In this document: positions 22,026 to 31,018 of the stretch, in pieces
Layout of the letters: every line of letters begins with the position of its first letter
Position numbering within the stretch: position 1 is the first letter of the stretch
Source of the DNA: SZAS-79 sp963844255
GTDB taxonomy: Bacteria > Pseudomonadota > Gammaproteobacteria > Burkholderiales > SG8-39
DNA length: 64,000 bases
Direction: 5' to 3'
Assembly (NCBI GenBank): GCA_963844255.1
Contig: CAWJNP010000025.1
Span: 1 to 64,000, forward strand
Notes under the pieces: generated by a model
What the model saw: the letters and a program-made list of their open reading frames with translations, nothing else
Told to the model about the DNA's origin: nothing
Database searches by the model: none
Made by a program: the position numbers and the translations under genes

Positions 22026-22255
22026 GCTCCAACCCCGGCCCGCACGATCGCAGCCTCCACGGTTGCGCTTGCGCGGGCCTGTAGTGCAGTCCGCGATTTC
22101 CGCAATCACCACCTGATTCCTCCGGTTGTCGCAGCGCACGCGTACCCTGTAATCAAGCGTGCGGTTGAGGAACGACGCGCCGCAAACCAGAAAATCAGCC
22201 GCATAAGACGCGCTGCGACACGAGCGGCATCACACCCCACCGGGGCCGGCGCCTT

Positions 22256-23101
22256 TCAGTCCTCGAATTCGGCAAACACCGCCTGATGATCCGAATCGCG
22301 GCTCACTGAGTCCACTGTCATGGAACGCAGACGCGGCTCCAGCGTGTCTGTCACGACGATGAAATCGCAGCAGAACGGTGTGCGACCCGGGTCCTCATCG
22401 TGCACACGCACGGTTGGTGCATGTGGCGAATTGCCGTGCGCCACCCGCCATGCATCCTGCCAGTCCGGCGCGGCACCGCCGAAAGGCGCAATCAGGCGGC
22501 CATACTGTCCAGACCCGGCTGCCAGGTTCAGGTCACCGGTGAGGATCTGATCTCGCGGGCGCGGCTTGGGCGTAAAAAGCACCGAACCGCCAGTGCCCGG
22601 CGCAACCATCGCGTGTCCGCTGGCCTCACGATGCAGGGCGCGCAGGTACTCGATCTGCGCTTCTCGCTGCTGCGGCGCGTAGAACTCAAGGTGCGTCGTG
22701 AGCAGGCGCAGCATGCCCCAGGGCGCTTCGACCTCGAGCTCGATGGCAGCCCGCGGAATGCTGACGACGCCCGCCTCGGGCGGCCACGGCAGGGCGTAGC
22801 GAATCACGCGATGCACCGGCCGGCGCGACAGGATCAGATTGCCGAATTGGCGGGCAACCCCGCTCTCATGCGACTCGAATGATGCACCGTAGAACGCGCG
22901 GTGCTCAGGAAACGCCGCACCGAGCATTGCCACCTGATCCTCGCCACGACTGCCGGCGAGGACGTCGCATTCGACGGCGATTTCCTGCAGGCAGATCAGG
23001 TCCGCGTCGCCCAGTTCCCTGATCCTGCTCGCAATTCGCAACGGGTCGACCACGCCATCCATGCCGCGGCACCATTGGACGTTCCAGCTGAGCACCTGCA
23101 T
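22256..23101 (-). CDS. Endonuclease/exonuclease/phosphatase family hydrolase
   Basis: 281 residues with the full EEP set: SWNVQW at the N-terminus, LQEIAVE, TTHLEFYAP, GDLNLAAGSGQ and SDHQAVFAEFE at the C-terminus. The fold hydrolyses phosphodiesters or phosphomonoesters; the substrate cannot be read. No signal peptide. The 235 bases upstream, to the SDR gene, hold no supported gene. Confidence 0.85.
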   Translation of the reverse strand: MQVLSWNVQWCRGMDGVVDPLRIASRIRELGDADLICLQEIAVECDVLAGSRGEDQVAMLGAAFPEHRAFYGASFESHESGVARQFGNLILSRRPVHRVIRYALPWPPEAGVVSIPRAAIELEVEAPWGMLRLLTTHLEFYAPQQREAQIEYLRALHREASGHAMVAPGTGGSVLFTPKPRPRDQILTGDLNLAAGSGQYGRLIAPFGGAAPDWQDAWRVAHGNSPHAPTVRVHDEDPGRTPFCCDFIVVTDTLEPRLRSMTVDSVSRDSDHQAVFAEFED

Positions 23102-23336
23102 CGCGTTCTCCGTTTTTATTGTTCGTTCCGGGAGCCTCCACTGTACCGGTGAACGGGAAAATCTCGTGTATAAAAGCAGCCTTCCCCACCGCGGTTGCCC
23201 GCCCTCGGATGGCGTAGCGCTCTACGGAATCTGCGCTCTCATACTGGCACTGGCGCCGTCACGTGCCATGGAAGGGGCGTCAGTCCCGGGCGTGGCCGAT
23301 GCTGCAACTTCCTGACGTCCGTTGCCAGTGCTTCGC

Positions 23337-24098
23337 TCAGGCCGGTCTGGCCATCGCCAGTCGATCGAGGATGTCGGGTGGGATGAAGTTCACCAGTTCG
23401 GTCTTGTCGGCCTCCACCAGCTCAACGTAGCGCTTCACCACGTCGGTCGGATCGAGCTGACCGATGGTGATGCGCTTCACGAGCGAGTCCATGACCTTGA
23501 CGTCTTCCGGGTCTGCGGTCTCGCGATCGAACCACGCACCCGGGTTGTTCGCCATCCGGTCATTGAATCCTGTGGCATACGGGCCGGGGTTTATCAGCGC
23601 GACGTCGACCCCGAAAACCGCCAGTTCGCTGCGCAGTGCAGTGCCGAAAGCCTGCAGCGCGTGCTTGCTCATTGCGTAAGGCCCCGAGCCGATCCCGGCG
23701 CGCACGCCCGCAATCGACGACACGATCAGAATCCGCCCGGAGCGCCGCTTCCGCATGGCCTGCGCGACGCGCTGCGTGATGGCGAAGGTGCCAAAGACAT
23801 TGACCTCGAACACCGCGCGCAGCCGCTCCATCGGAAGCACGCTGAGCGGTCCTGTCTGGCCCATCCCCGCGTTGGCGATGAAGCAGTCGATGCGCCACTG
23901 GTCGACCTTGGCGATATCGTCAGCTCTGGTGATGTCGATCTTCGTGACAGTGAGTTCCGGGTGGGCGGCCGAAAGCCCGGCGACCTGCGCGTCCTTCTCC
24001 ACGGCGGCAATCACCTTGCGACCGCGCGCGGCCAGCTGTATTGCAGTGTCGAGCCCGAAGCCGCTGCCAGCGCCGGTGATCAGTACGGTCCTGGTCAT
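23337..24098 (-). CDS. Short-chain dehydrogenase/reductase
   Basis: Classical SDR of 253 residues. Cofactor motif TGAGSGFG at the N-terminus, NAGMG, catalytic Ser in VSSIAG and YAMSK as the Tyr-x3-Lys pair. The start at 24098 is supported by AGGAG about seven bases upstream and puts TGAGSGFG at residue 8. It follows the ketopantoate-reductase-like gene by 13 bases on the same strand. Confidence 0.88.
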   Translation of the reverse strand: MTRTVLITGAGSGFGLDTAIQLAARGRKVIAAVEKDAQVAGLSAAHPELTVTKIDITRADDIAKVDQWRIDCFIANAGMGQTGPLSVLPMERLRAVFEVNVFGTFAITQRVAQAMRKRRSGRILIVSSIAGVRAGIGSGPYAMSKHALQAFGTALRSELAVFGVDVALINPGPYATGFNDRMANNPGAWFDRETADPEDVKVMDSLVKRITIGQLDPTDVVKRYVELVEADKTELVNFIPPDILDRLAMARPA

Positions 24099-24111
24099 GT
24101 CGTGTCTCCTT

Positions 24112-25041
24112 TTACAGCGCGTTTCGCGCGCGCTTCTCCATGGGGAGCAGCGCGTGATAAGTGAACGTATGGACCGGGGTGGCGACACCGGTCTGTTTCC
24201 CGAAACGCACCACTGCCCCGTTCCATGCGTCGAGCTCGGAGGGCTTGCCGGCCATGATGTCGCGCAGCATCGAGGCCGTTGCGGCCGCCGGCAATCCTTC
24301 ATAAAACGACCAGAGCTCAGCCTTGAATCCGTCAGCGATTGCGTAGCCGAGCTTGCGTCCGACGGCGATGCCTTCGTCCATCGCCTGGTCCACCAGCGCG
24401 TGGGTCTCGGGCAGTGTACGGATCACCCCCATCGGACTGCGCGCAAGCGCGCCCAGCCCGGCCCAGGAACTGACCGTGAGAAGCTTTTTCCACAGCGCAG
24501 TGCGGATGTCGGTGCTCGCCTTGGTGTCCACGCCGGCCTTGGCGAATGCTTCACGCAGCGCCTCGACCCGCTGCGACGTGCTGCCGTCGAGTTCACCGAT
24601 CTCGATGTAGGCACCGGGATTCGCATGGCGGATCACGCCTGGCGCCTCGATCTGGCTGAACACCTTGGACAGGCCGCCGATCACACGCGCGGCGCCAAGC
24701 TCCCTGGCCAGTTCGTCAGGTGCATCGACCCCGTTCAGGAACGGCACCACGAACGTGTCGGGCCCGAGCAGAGGGCGCATTGCGCGCGCGACTTCCGGCA
24801 CCTGCCAGGTCTTGACCGCGACGATCACCACGTCGACCGGACCGATGTCGGCGGGGTCGCTGCTCGCTTTGGGTGACGGGAGATGGAAGTCCCCCAGCGG
24901 GCTGAGTACCTTCAGGCCGCTTTTGCGGATCGCCTCGAGATGTGCGCCGCGCGCGATGAAAGCCACGTCGTGCCCCGCCTGTGCGAGACGCGCGCCATAG
25001 TAGCCGCCCAGCCCGCCTGATCCATAGATTGCAAATCGCAT
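24112..25041 (-). CDS. Ketopantoate reductase-family (ApbA/PanE) 2-dehydropantoate 2-reductase-like protein
   Basis: 309 residues. N-terminal Rossmann motif MRFAIYGSGGLGGYYGARLA, conserved VKTWQ and NGVDAPDELA segments, and the catalytic Lys region ALWKKLLTVSSWAGLGAL. These match the PanE family. Together with the adjacent SDR it is more likely a catabolic or accessory paralogue than the sole pantothenate enzyme; that is an inference from context. Confidence 0.8.
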   Translation of the reverse strand: MRFAIYGSGGLGGYYGARLAQAGHDVAFIARGAHLEAIRKSGLKVLSPLGDFHLPSPKASSDPADIGPVDVVIVAVKTWQVPEVARAMRPLLGPDTFVVPFLNGVDAPDELARELGAARVIGGLSKVFSQIEAPGVIRHANPGAYIEIGELDGSTSQRVEALREAFAKAGVDTKASTDIRTALWKKLLTVSSWAGLGALARSPMGVIRTLPETHALVDQAMDEGIAVGRKLGYAIADGFKAELWSFYEGLPAAATASMLRDIMAGKPSELDAWNGAVVRFGKQTGVATPVHTFTYHALLPMEKRARNAL

Positions 25042-25183
25042 CTTTTTCCCATTCGATTGTTCTGGCCGCTACACCGGCACAACCGTAGTGTGCCACGCGC
25101 GGCACTGCGCCCGCCGCTGCTTTCTTGACAGCCCACACCACCCTGTCTACCGTGACCATCCCACAGCGTAGAGAATCCTCCCC

Positions 25184-25954
25184 ATGCCCTACTACGAGAA
25201 AGGCCCCGTCCGCATCTACTATGAGGACACCGGCAAAGGCTTTCCCCTCCTTCTGATTCCGGGCGGCGGGCTCAATTCGTCGTTTGCATCCTGGCAGAAC
25301 TTCTCGCCCTTCAACGCGATCGACGCCTACAAAAACGACTTCCGCTGCATCTGCGCGGATCTGCGCAACGCGAATCCCGGAAAATCCACGGGCCCTGTGG
25401 AGGTCGACCGCCCCTGGGACAGCTATGCCGACGACCAGCTCGGGCTGATGGATCACCTCGGCATCAAGGCGTTCTTCGTCATGGGCTTCTGCATCGGCGG
25501 GCCGATGATCCACAACCTGATCAAGCGCGCACCGGACAGGATTGTCGCGGCCGCGATGATGCAGCCCAGCGGCTTTCGTCCCGAGACGCCGGACCTCTTC
25601 TACCAGAACAACATCAAGGGCTGGGGGCCGCAGCTTTGCGAGAAGCGCCCGGAACTCACGCTGAAGATGATCGGCGACTTCCTCGACAACATGTACACGA
25701 AGCGTGCCGATTTCGTGTTCACAGTAACGCGCGATTTCGTTCGCACGATCAAGACACCGCTGCTGATCGCACCGGACGACGTGACCGCGCACCCGCGCAG
25801 GGTCGCGATGGAGGTTGCGAGCCTGGCGGAGAACGTGGAGACGACCCGCTTTCCCTGGAAGGACACGCAGGAACACATCGATGAAGTGATCGAGCAGGCG
25901 CGGCAGTTCTTCAGGACACATGTTCCAGCCGGCGCTACGGCACGCGCGGCCTGA
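25184..25954 (+). CDS. Alpha/beta hydrolase with a Cys nucleophile
   Basis: 256-residue alpha/beta hydrolase beginning MPYYEKGPVRIYYEDTG. The nucleophile elbow reads GFCIGG at residues 101-106, so Cys103 stands where Ser is usual, as in dienelactone hydrolases. Other core motifs are LIPGGGLNS and a Asp-bearing CADLRNANPG. It ends 4 bases before a sulfurtransferase gene and is probably co-transcribed with it. Confidence 0.8.
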   Translation: MPYYEKGPVRIYYEDTGKGFPLLLIPGGGLNSSFASWQNFSPFNAIDAYKNDFRCICADLRNANPGKSTGPVEVDRPWDSYADDQLGLMDHLGIKAFFVMGFCIGGPMIHNLIKRAPDRIVAAAMMQPSGFRPETPDLFYQNNIKGWGPQLCEKRPELTLKMIGDFLDNMYTKRADFVFTVTRDFVRTIKTPLLIAPDDVTAHPRRVAMEVASLAENVETTRFPWKDTQEHIDEVIEQARQFFRTHVPAGATARAA

Positions 25955-25958
25955 GCCC

Positions 25959-26813
25959 ATGGCAGTGTCCGATTTTCCCGACTCGCGCTTCCTGATCAGC
26001 GCAGACGATCTTGCCGCGCGGCTGAACGAGGTCACCCTGATCGACCTGCGGCCTGCCGAGGATTTTGCGCTCGGCCGGATCGGCGGTGCGCGCCATCTCG
26101 ATATCTACGGCGTGAGCCTGAACGACTCGTCGGACGCGCCGCTCAACGCCTTCCTTGCGATATTCACCAACCTGTTCGGCGCACGCGGCGTCTCAGTCGA
26201 GCGTCCGGTGGTGATCTACGACCACGAATCAGGCGAGCGCGCGGCACGCGCGGTGTGGCTGCTCGCGGTGCTGGGCCACCCGGACGTGCGGATCCTGGAT
26301 GGCGGCAGCAGCGCGTGGACCGCATCGGGCAGAAAACTGACGCCGCTTTCCGCCGCCCCCGCCCCGGTCGATCCGGCCAAGGCGCCCCCTTCCTCCCCGC
26401 CATTCAGGGGCACCCGAAATCCGGGCCTGCTCGCGACGAGGTTCGACGTGCATGCCGCGATCGACGACCCCGGCACGGTGATCGTTGACGTGCGGCGCGA
26501 ATCTGAATTCCGCGGCACCGAGAAGCGCGCGAAACGTGCCGGCGCGATTCCGAACGCGGTGCACCTCTTCTGGCGCGAGCATATCGGCGCGGACGGGCGG
26601 TTCAAACCGGCCGCAGAGATTCGCGCGCTGTATGAAGCGAAGGGGGTCACGCCCGACAAGCGTGTGATCGCCTTCTGCCAGGGCGGCTATCGCTCGGCCA
26701 GCACCTTTCTCGCGCTGCGCTCGCTCGGTTATCCCGACGTGCGCAACTATGTCGGCTCGTGGGGAGAATGGGGCAACCGGGACGATTCGAAGATCGTCAC
26801 GCCCGCGCCCTGA
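25959..26813 (+). CDS. Two-domain sulfurtransferase (rhodanese/3-mercaptopyruvate type)
   Basis: 284 residues, two rhodanese domains. The first (TLIDLRPAEDFALGRIGGA) has VVIYDHESGERAAR in place of the active loop and lacks the Cys. The second carries the active loop CQGGYRSAS with the catalytic Cys. This is the usual arrangement for thiosulfate or mercaptopyruvate sulfurtransferases. The ATG at 25959 is four bases past the hydrolase stop; a longer frame from 25920 overlaps that gene and is less likely. Confidence 0.88.
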   Translation: MAVSDFPDSRFLISADDLAARLNEVTLIDLRPAEDFALGRIGGARHLDIYGVSLNDSSDAPLNAFLAIFTNLFGARGVSVERPVVIYDHESGERAARAVWLLAVLGHPDVRILDGGSSAWTASGRKLTPLSAAPAPVDPAKAPPSSPPFRGTRNPGLLATRFDVHAAIDDPGTVIVDVRRESEFRGTEKRAKRAGAIPNAVHLFWREHIGADGRFKPAAEIRALYEAKGVTPDKRVIAFCQGGYRSASTFLALRSLGYPDVRNYVGSWGEWGNRDDSKIVTPAP

Positions 26814-26840
26814 GAACACGCTCGCCGAGGTGACCTGCAG

Positions 26841-27455
26841 ATGACCCGCAGCACGCGTGGCTACGCCGAGGAAGCTGCCGAACTCCTCCATCGCTACGAA
26901 ACCATCACATTCGCCGACCGGCACGGGCCCGTCATGCACCTGCTCCCGGCCGCGCCCTGTACCGTGCTCGAACTCGGCGCGGGCACGGGATCTGACGCGG
27001 CCTACCTCGCCGCGCTGGGTCACCGGGTTCTGGCCGTCGAACCGGTCGCGGCATTGCGCATCCCCGCGATGGTGCTCCACCCCTCGCCAAACATCGAATG
27101 GCTGGACGACAGCCTGCCACTGCTCGACGCGACGCTGGGCCGCGGACAGCGATTTTCGCTGGTCATGCTCACTGCGGTCTGGATGCATCTCGAGAAAAAC
27201 GAACGCGAAGCCGCGATGCCCCGGCTGGCCGCGCTGGTCACCGACAACGGGCGGCTGATGCTTTCGCTGCGCCACGGCCCGGTGCCGTCCGGCCGGCAGA
27301 TGTTCGAGGTCTCGGCCGACGAAACCATGCGGCTGGCCGCGCAGAACGGACTGCGGACGCTTTTCTGCGCCGAAGCCGAATCCGCGCAGGAGGAGAACCG
27401 ACGCGCCGGCATTACCTGGTCGCACCTCGTGTTCGAGCGAACCGCATTCGAGTGA
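26841..27455 (+). CDS. Class I SAM-dependent methyltransferase
   Basis: 204 residues. SAM-binding motif I VLELGAGTGSDAAYLAALG near residue 40 with acidic VEPV at the end of strand 2. The remainder fits a small class I methyltransferase. Substrate unknown. It lies between the sulfurtransferase and hisC on the same strand. Confidence 0.85.
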   Translation: MTRSTRGYAEEAAELLHRYETITFADRHGPVMHLLPAAPCTVLELGAGTGSDAAYLAALGHRVLAVEPVAALRIPAMVLHPSPNIEWLDDSLPLLDATLGRGQRFSLVMLTAVWMHLEKNEREAAMPRLAALVTDNGRLMLSLRHGPVPSGRQMFEVSADETMRLAAQNGLRTLFCAEAESAQEENRRAGITWSHLVFERTAFE

Positions 27456-27497
27456 ACCTCCGGCCGCTGGCGCCCGGGCACACCGTACAATCCGGCC

Positions 27498-28565
27498 ATG
27501 AGCGCATTCTGGAGTGAAGGCATAGACAGCCTCGAGCCCTACCGCCCCGGCGAACAGCCGGCCGACGGCCGGTTCATCAAACTCAATACCAACGAGAATC
27601 CCTACCCGCCCTCGCCTGCAGTGATCGCGGCCCTGCAGGCAGCGGTCAATGCGGATCTGCGCCTCTACCCCGATCCGGGAGGCACCGCACTCAAGCAACG
27701 GATCGCGGCAATCCACGGCCTTGCGCCGCGAAACGTGTTTCTCGGCAACGGTTCGGACGAAGTTCTCGCGCATGCGTTCCGCGCGCTGCTCAGGCACACC
27801 GAGCCGATCCTCACGCCCGATATCAGCTACAGCTTCTACCCGGTGTACTGCGCGCTCTTCGGCATCGCACAGACATCCATACCGCTGGACGAGGATTTCC
27901 AGGTACGGATCTCCGACTATGCGCAGCCCAACGGCGGCATCGTGCTGCCCAACCCGAACGCGCCGACCGGTCGCGCCCTGGATATCGGAAAAATCAGAGC
28001 GCTGCTGCTCCAGAATGCGAATTCGGTCGTGCTGATCGATGAAGCCTATGTCGACTTCGGTGCGGAGAGCTGCGTTCCGCTGGTCGCCGAGTTCCCGAAC
28101 CTGCTGGTCGTTCAGACGCTCTCGAAATCGCGTGCGCTCGCGGGGCTGCGGGTCGGTTTTGCGCTGGGCCATGCCGACCTGATCGAGGGGCTCGAACGGG
28201 TCAAGGGCAGTTTCAATTCCTATCCCCTCGACCGGCTGGCACTTGCAGGAGCCGAGGCCGCGTTCGACGATACGGGGTATTTCGAAGCGATGCGCCGCAA
28301 GATTCTGCTGAGCCGCGCCTGGCTGACCGAAGCGCTCAAGACCATGGATTTCGATGTCCTGCCCTCCAGCGCGAACTTTGTCCTTGCGCGACACGCCAGA
28401 CTGGCCGGCGGCGAACTGCAGCGCCGGCTGCGGGAGCGGCACATCCTGGTACGGCATTTTGCCCAGCCGCGAATCTCGGATTTCGTGCGTATTTCGATCG
28501 GCACCCAGGAAGAGTGCGTGCTGCTCGCCGCCGCACTTGGCGACATCCTTGGCGTACCGGCATGA
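27498..28565 (+). CDS. hisC: Histidinol-phosphate aminotransferase
   Basis: PLP-dependent class II-type aminotransferase, step 8 of histidine synthesis. LNTNENPYPPSP near residue 30, NPNAPTG, VLIDEAYVDFG and the PLP-lysine motif TLSKSRALAGLRVG (K210) are characteristic. Length 355. It stands outside any his operon here. HisC-like enzymes may also act on other substrates, so the physiological role is likely but not certain. Confidence 0.88.
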   Translation: MSAFWSEGIDSLEPYRPGEQPADGRFIKLNTNENPYPPSPAVIAALQAAVNADLRLYPDPGGTALKQRIAAIHGLAPRNVFLGNGSDEVLAHAFRALLRHTEPILTPDISYSFYPVYCALFGIAQTSIPLDEDFQVRISDYAQPNGGIVLPNPNAPTGRALDIGKIRALLLQNANSVVLIDEAYVDFGAESCVPLVAEFPNLLVVQTLSKSRALAGLRVGFALGHADLIEGLERVKGSFNSYPLDRLALAGAEAAFDDTGYFEAMRRKILLSRAWLTEALKTMDFDVLPSSANFVLARHARLAGGELQRRLRERHILVRHFAQPRISDFVRISIGTQEECVLLAAALGDILGVPA

Positions 28566-28603
28566 TTCCCGACCCCGCGTCCGCATCCTGAACAGTGGAG
28601 ACC

Positions 28604-28987
28604 ATGTTCCATCCCTTTGCCGAATTGCTCGACCTGCGCATTGACGACTGCCGCCCTGGTGCAAGCACGCTCAGCCTGATCGTCACCAACGATCACCTGA
28701 ATCCGAACCGGGTCGTGCATGGCGCGGTTGTCTATGCGATGGCCGATACCGGCATGGGCTCGGCCCTGCACCCCACGCTCGCGGCAGGCGAAATCTGCGC
28801 CACCATCGAAATCAAGATGAACTATTTCAAGCCCATCACCGCAGGCCGCCTGACCTGCACGACCGAAATCGTGAATCGCGGCAAGACGATCGCAAACCTG
28901 GAGTCGCGCGTATACCTTGAAGACCTGCTGGTCGCGCAGGCGAACGGCAATTACGCGATCTTCACGCCGCGCAAGGTACCGGACTGA
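28604..28987 (+). CDS. PaaI-type hotdog thioesterase
   Basis: About 127 residues with the hotdog signature NPNRVVHGAVVYAMADTGMG and later EIKMNYFKPITAGRL. PaaI/YbgC-like thioesterases hydrolyse acyl- or aryl-CoA. The ATG at 28604 (MFHPFAELL) is used; a GTG at 28595 would add three residues. It lies 38 bases after hisC. Confidence 0.85.
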   Translation: MFHPFAELLDLRIDDCRPGASTLSLIVTNDHLNPNRVVHGAVVYAMADTGMGSALHPTLAAGEICATIEIKMNYFKPITAGRLTCTTEIVNRGKTIANLESRVYLEDLLVAQANGNYAIFTPRKVPD

Positions 28988-29051
28988 TTCCGCGCTGATG
29001 AAATTTGGAAACCTGCCCTGGCTGGACAACCGGACGACAAAGGAGGACTGA

Positions 29052-29405
29052 ATGCCCGCCTGGCTGATACCCGCACTCAAGGCCGTGCTGCCGCATGTGG
29101 GGACGATCATCTCTGCCGCGAAGCCCGTGTTTACCAGCAAGGCGCCGGAAGCTGCCGCCAGCCAGGCATCGCTGTTGCAACAGCAGATCACCGAACTTCA
29201 GGCCGCGGCTTCGGGAAACGACACCCACATACGCGCGCTCGCGGCGCAGATCGAGACCACCGTCGAAGCCCTCGAAAAGGTCGCGACGATTGCGGATGCG
29301 CGCCATCGGCGGCTCCAGCTTTACGCCATCTGCGCGGTGCTGCTGTCCTTCGCCGCACTTGGCATCTCGATGCTGCTTTTTCTGTCTGCCCGTGGCACTG
29401 CTTGA
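29052..29405 (+). CDS. Small membrane protein with coiled coil, unknown
   Basis: 117 residues. A hydrophobic N-terminus, a Gln/Ala-rich helical stretch (about residues 35-85, SLLQQQITELQAAASG onward) likely to form a coiled coil, and one C-terminal membrane helix (about 92-112). The start follows AAAGGAGGACTGA. The next gene overlaps its end by 14 bases. Function not recognised. Confidence 0.65.
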   Translation: MPAWLIPALKAVLPHVGTIISAAKPVFTSKAPEAAASQASLLQQQITELQAAASGNDTHIRALAAQIETTVEALEKVATIADARHRRLQLYAICAVLLSFAALGISMLLFLSARGTA

Positions 29406-29673
29406 ACGGCTGCGCTGGGCCGTGGCGCCGGTGCAGCAGCGCGGCCTTGCGCTGCTCTGGGGCGGTTTCACGCTGTTCGCCGCTTCAGGCGCGGTCTCGA
29501 TGCTCGGCGTGATGCCGGCGGCAGTGAATTATCTTCTTTACGCCGGCATGCTTGCCGGCTGGTCGATCGCCGCGGCTGGCATGATCGGCTACGTACGCTT
29601 CCTGTACGGACAGGCCAGCGCTGAAATGCGCAAGGTGCATGCCGAGCGCATGCAGGACGAGAAGAAGCAATAG
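29392..29673 (+). CDS. Small membrane protein, unknown
   Basis: About 93 residues beginning at a GTG (VALLERLRWAVAPVQQ) within the end of the preceding gene. Two membrane helices (ALLWGGFTLFAASGAV and a second around YAGMLAGWSIAAAGMIGYV) and a charged C-terminus. The overlap and shared character suggest the pair act together. Function not recognised. Confidence 0.6.
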   Translation: MALLERLRWAVAPVQQRGLALLWGGFTLFAASGAVSMLGVMPAAVNYLLYAGMLAGWSIAAAGMIGYVRFLYGQASAEMRKVHAERMQDEKKQ

Positions 29674-29693
29674 AGCAGTCACGGGGAAACGCA

Positions 29694-30560
29694 TTGGCGC
29701 TGGTCATCGCAGTACTCAGTTCGTTCTGTTTCGCCATTGGACTGGTGACGGCGCGCGTCGGCCTGCGCGTGCTCGATACGCGCTCCGGCGCCGCGATCAG
29801 CATCCCGACGGCGACCCTGGTGTTCGTGCTGGCCGCGCCGTTTGCGCTCGACACGCGCGGCTTCGACCTGAATGCCGTGCTGCTGTTCGCCGCGGTGGGC
29901 CTGTTCTTTCCGGTCAGCGTCACGCTGCTGACCTTCCGCTCCACCGAACTGCTCGGCCCGACCGTCACCAGCGCCGTCTCCGGCACCGCGCCGCTGTTTG
30001 CGCTCCTCACGGCGAGCCTGTTCCTCGGCGAGAAGGTGCCCGCCGAGGCCTCTGTCTCGGCCGTGGGAGTGGTCGCGGGCGTGGCCCTGCTTTCATGGAG
30101 GAAGGGCGCAGTCCATTCCGGTTTCATCGGCTGGGCCCTGCTCTGGCCGCTGGCGGGGGCGATCGTTCGGGCGTTTGCGCAGACCGGCGCCAAGGCGGGC
30201 CTCCTGCTCTGGTCGAACGCGTTCGCCGCCGGGCTGATCGGGTATCTGGTGTCCTGCTCCGTCGTGCTGGCCTCCGACCGGATGCGCGGCGCGCGGCGTC
30301 CGAAGCCCACGCATCGGGGCCTGGCCTGGTTCGCCGGGACCGGCGTGCTCAACGGCGGTGGGGTGCTGCTCATGTACTACGCGCTCAGCATGGCGCCGGT
30401 GTGGGTGGTCGCGCCGATCATCGCCTCCTACCCGCTGATCACGGCGATCCTCGGGACTGCGCTGCTGCACGACGAAAAACTCTCGCTGACGATGGCACTC
30501 GGGGCCTGCACGACCATCGCCGCAATCGTCTACCTTCTCGTCTCTGCACATCCGGCCTGA
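29694..30560 (+). CDS. DMT-superfamily (EamA) transporter
   Basis: 288 residues, about ten membrane helices in two EamA repeats. Typical features are SGTAPLFALLTASLFLGEK in the first repeat and ASYPLITAILGTALLHDEKL in the second. The start is a TTG at 29694 with GGGGAAA upstream. Drug/metabolite exporters of this type have diverse substrates. Confidence 0.82.
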   Translation: MALVIAVLSSFCFAIGLVTARVGLRVLDTRSGAAISIPTATLVFVLAAPFALDTRGFDLNAVLLFAAVGLFFPVSVTLLTFRSTELLGPTVTSAVSGTAPLFALLTASLFLGEKVPAEASVSAVGVVAGVALLSWRKGAVHSGFIGWALLWPLAGAIVRAFAQTGAKAGLLLWSNAFAAGLIGYLVSCSVVLASDRMRGARRPKPTHRGLAWFAGTGVLNGGGVLLMYYALSMAPVWVVAPIIASYPLITAILGTALLHDEKLSLTMALGACTTIAAIVYLLVSAHPA

Positions 30561-30566
30561 ATCGCC

Positions 30567-30917
30567 ATGGACCACCGTTGCCCCGTCTGCGGGAAGGACA
30601 TCGACAGGAAGAAGTTCAGCCGCGCGATCGTCTCGACGATGGCGATCGACTGCCCGCACTGCCTGCGCAAGATCCACCTCAACATCCACCGTGCGGAGGC
30701 CGTCCTGGTGCTGGGAAATTTCATTTTTATCGTCGGCTTTGCGACCTTTGCGTGGTGGCTGCAAAGTCGCGGCCTGGTGCTGGCCATGTTCGGTGCGATC
30801 ATGGCCGGCGCGCTCCTGCTGCCGCTTCTTGAGCGGGCCTGGCTGCGCGACTGGCCGCGCTATGCCTTGCCCGCGGACGCCGCGGCGGAAGAACGTTCGA
30901 AGGATGGGAAAGTTTGA
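30567..30917 (+). CDS. Zinc-ribbon membrane protein, unknown
   Basis: 116 residues. N-terminal zinc-ribbon pattern CPVCGKDI and CPHCLRKI (two CxxC pairs), then two membrane helices (about 45-90) and a charged tail. It begins six bases after the transporter stop. No specific function recognised. Confidence 0.65.
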   Translation: MDHRCPVCGKDIDRKKFSRAIVSTMAIDCPHCLRKIHLNIHRAEAVLVLGNFIFIVGFATFAWWLQSRGLVLAMFGAIMAGALLLPLLERAWLRDWPRYALPADAAAEERSKDGKV

Positions 30918-30964
30918 GTTTTGTTACAAGACACCGTTGCCTGGTGCGGCGCTCAGGACAATCC

Positions 30965-30984
30965 TGTTGTGCAATCGCACAACA
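30965..30984. promoter_or_regulatory. 8-bp inverted repeat upstream of the metallophosphoesterase
   Basis: TGTTGTGC-AATC-GCACAACA, a perfect 8-base dyad, about 35 bases before the ATG at 31019. Position and symmetry suit an operator or a 5'-UTR hairpin. A good ribosome site (GGGAAGGAG) follows. Confidence 0.4.
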
Positions 30985-31018
30985 ATTTCAGAACTTCCAC
31001 AGGGAAGGAGAACGATAG

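Noticed and set aside
21744..22139. Minus-strand frame through the gap before the EEP gene (continuing over the small secreted protein).
   Set aside because: No ATG and no signal. Most of it is antisense to the secreted protein gene, and the extension upstream meets a TGA at 22232-22230 with no SECIS-like structure I can see.
26229..28664. 811-residue minus-strand open frame.
   Set aside because: It lies antisense to the sulfurtransferase, methyltransferase, hisC and thioesterase genes. It shows only the Arg/Asp/His-rich bias of antisense reading in high-GC DNA.
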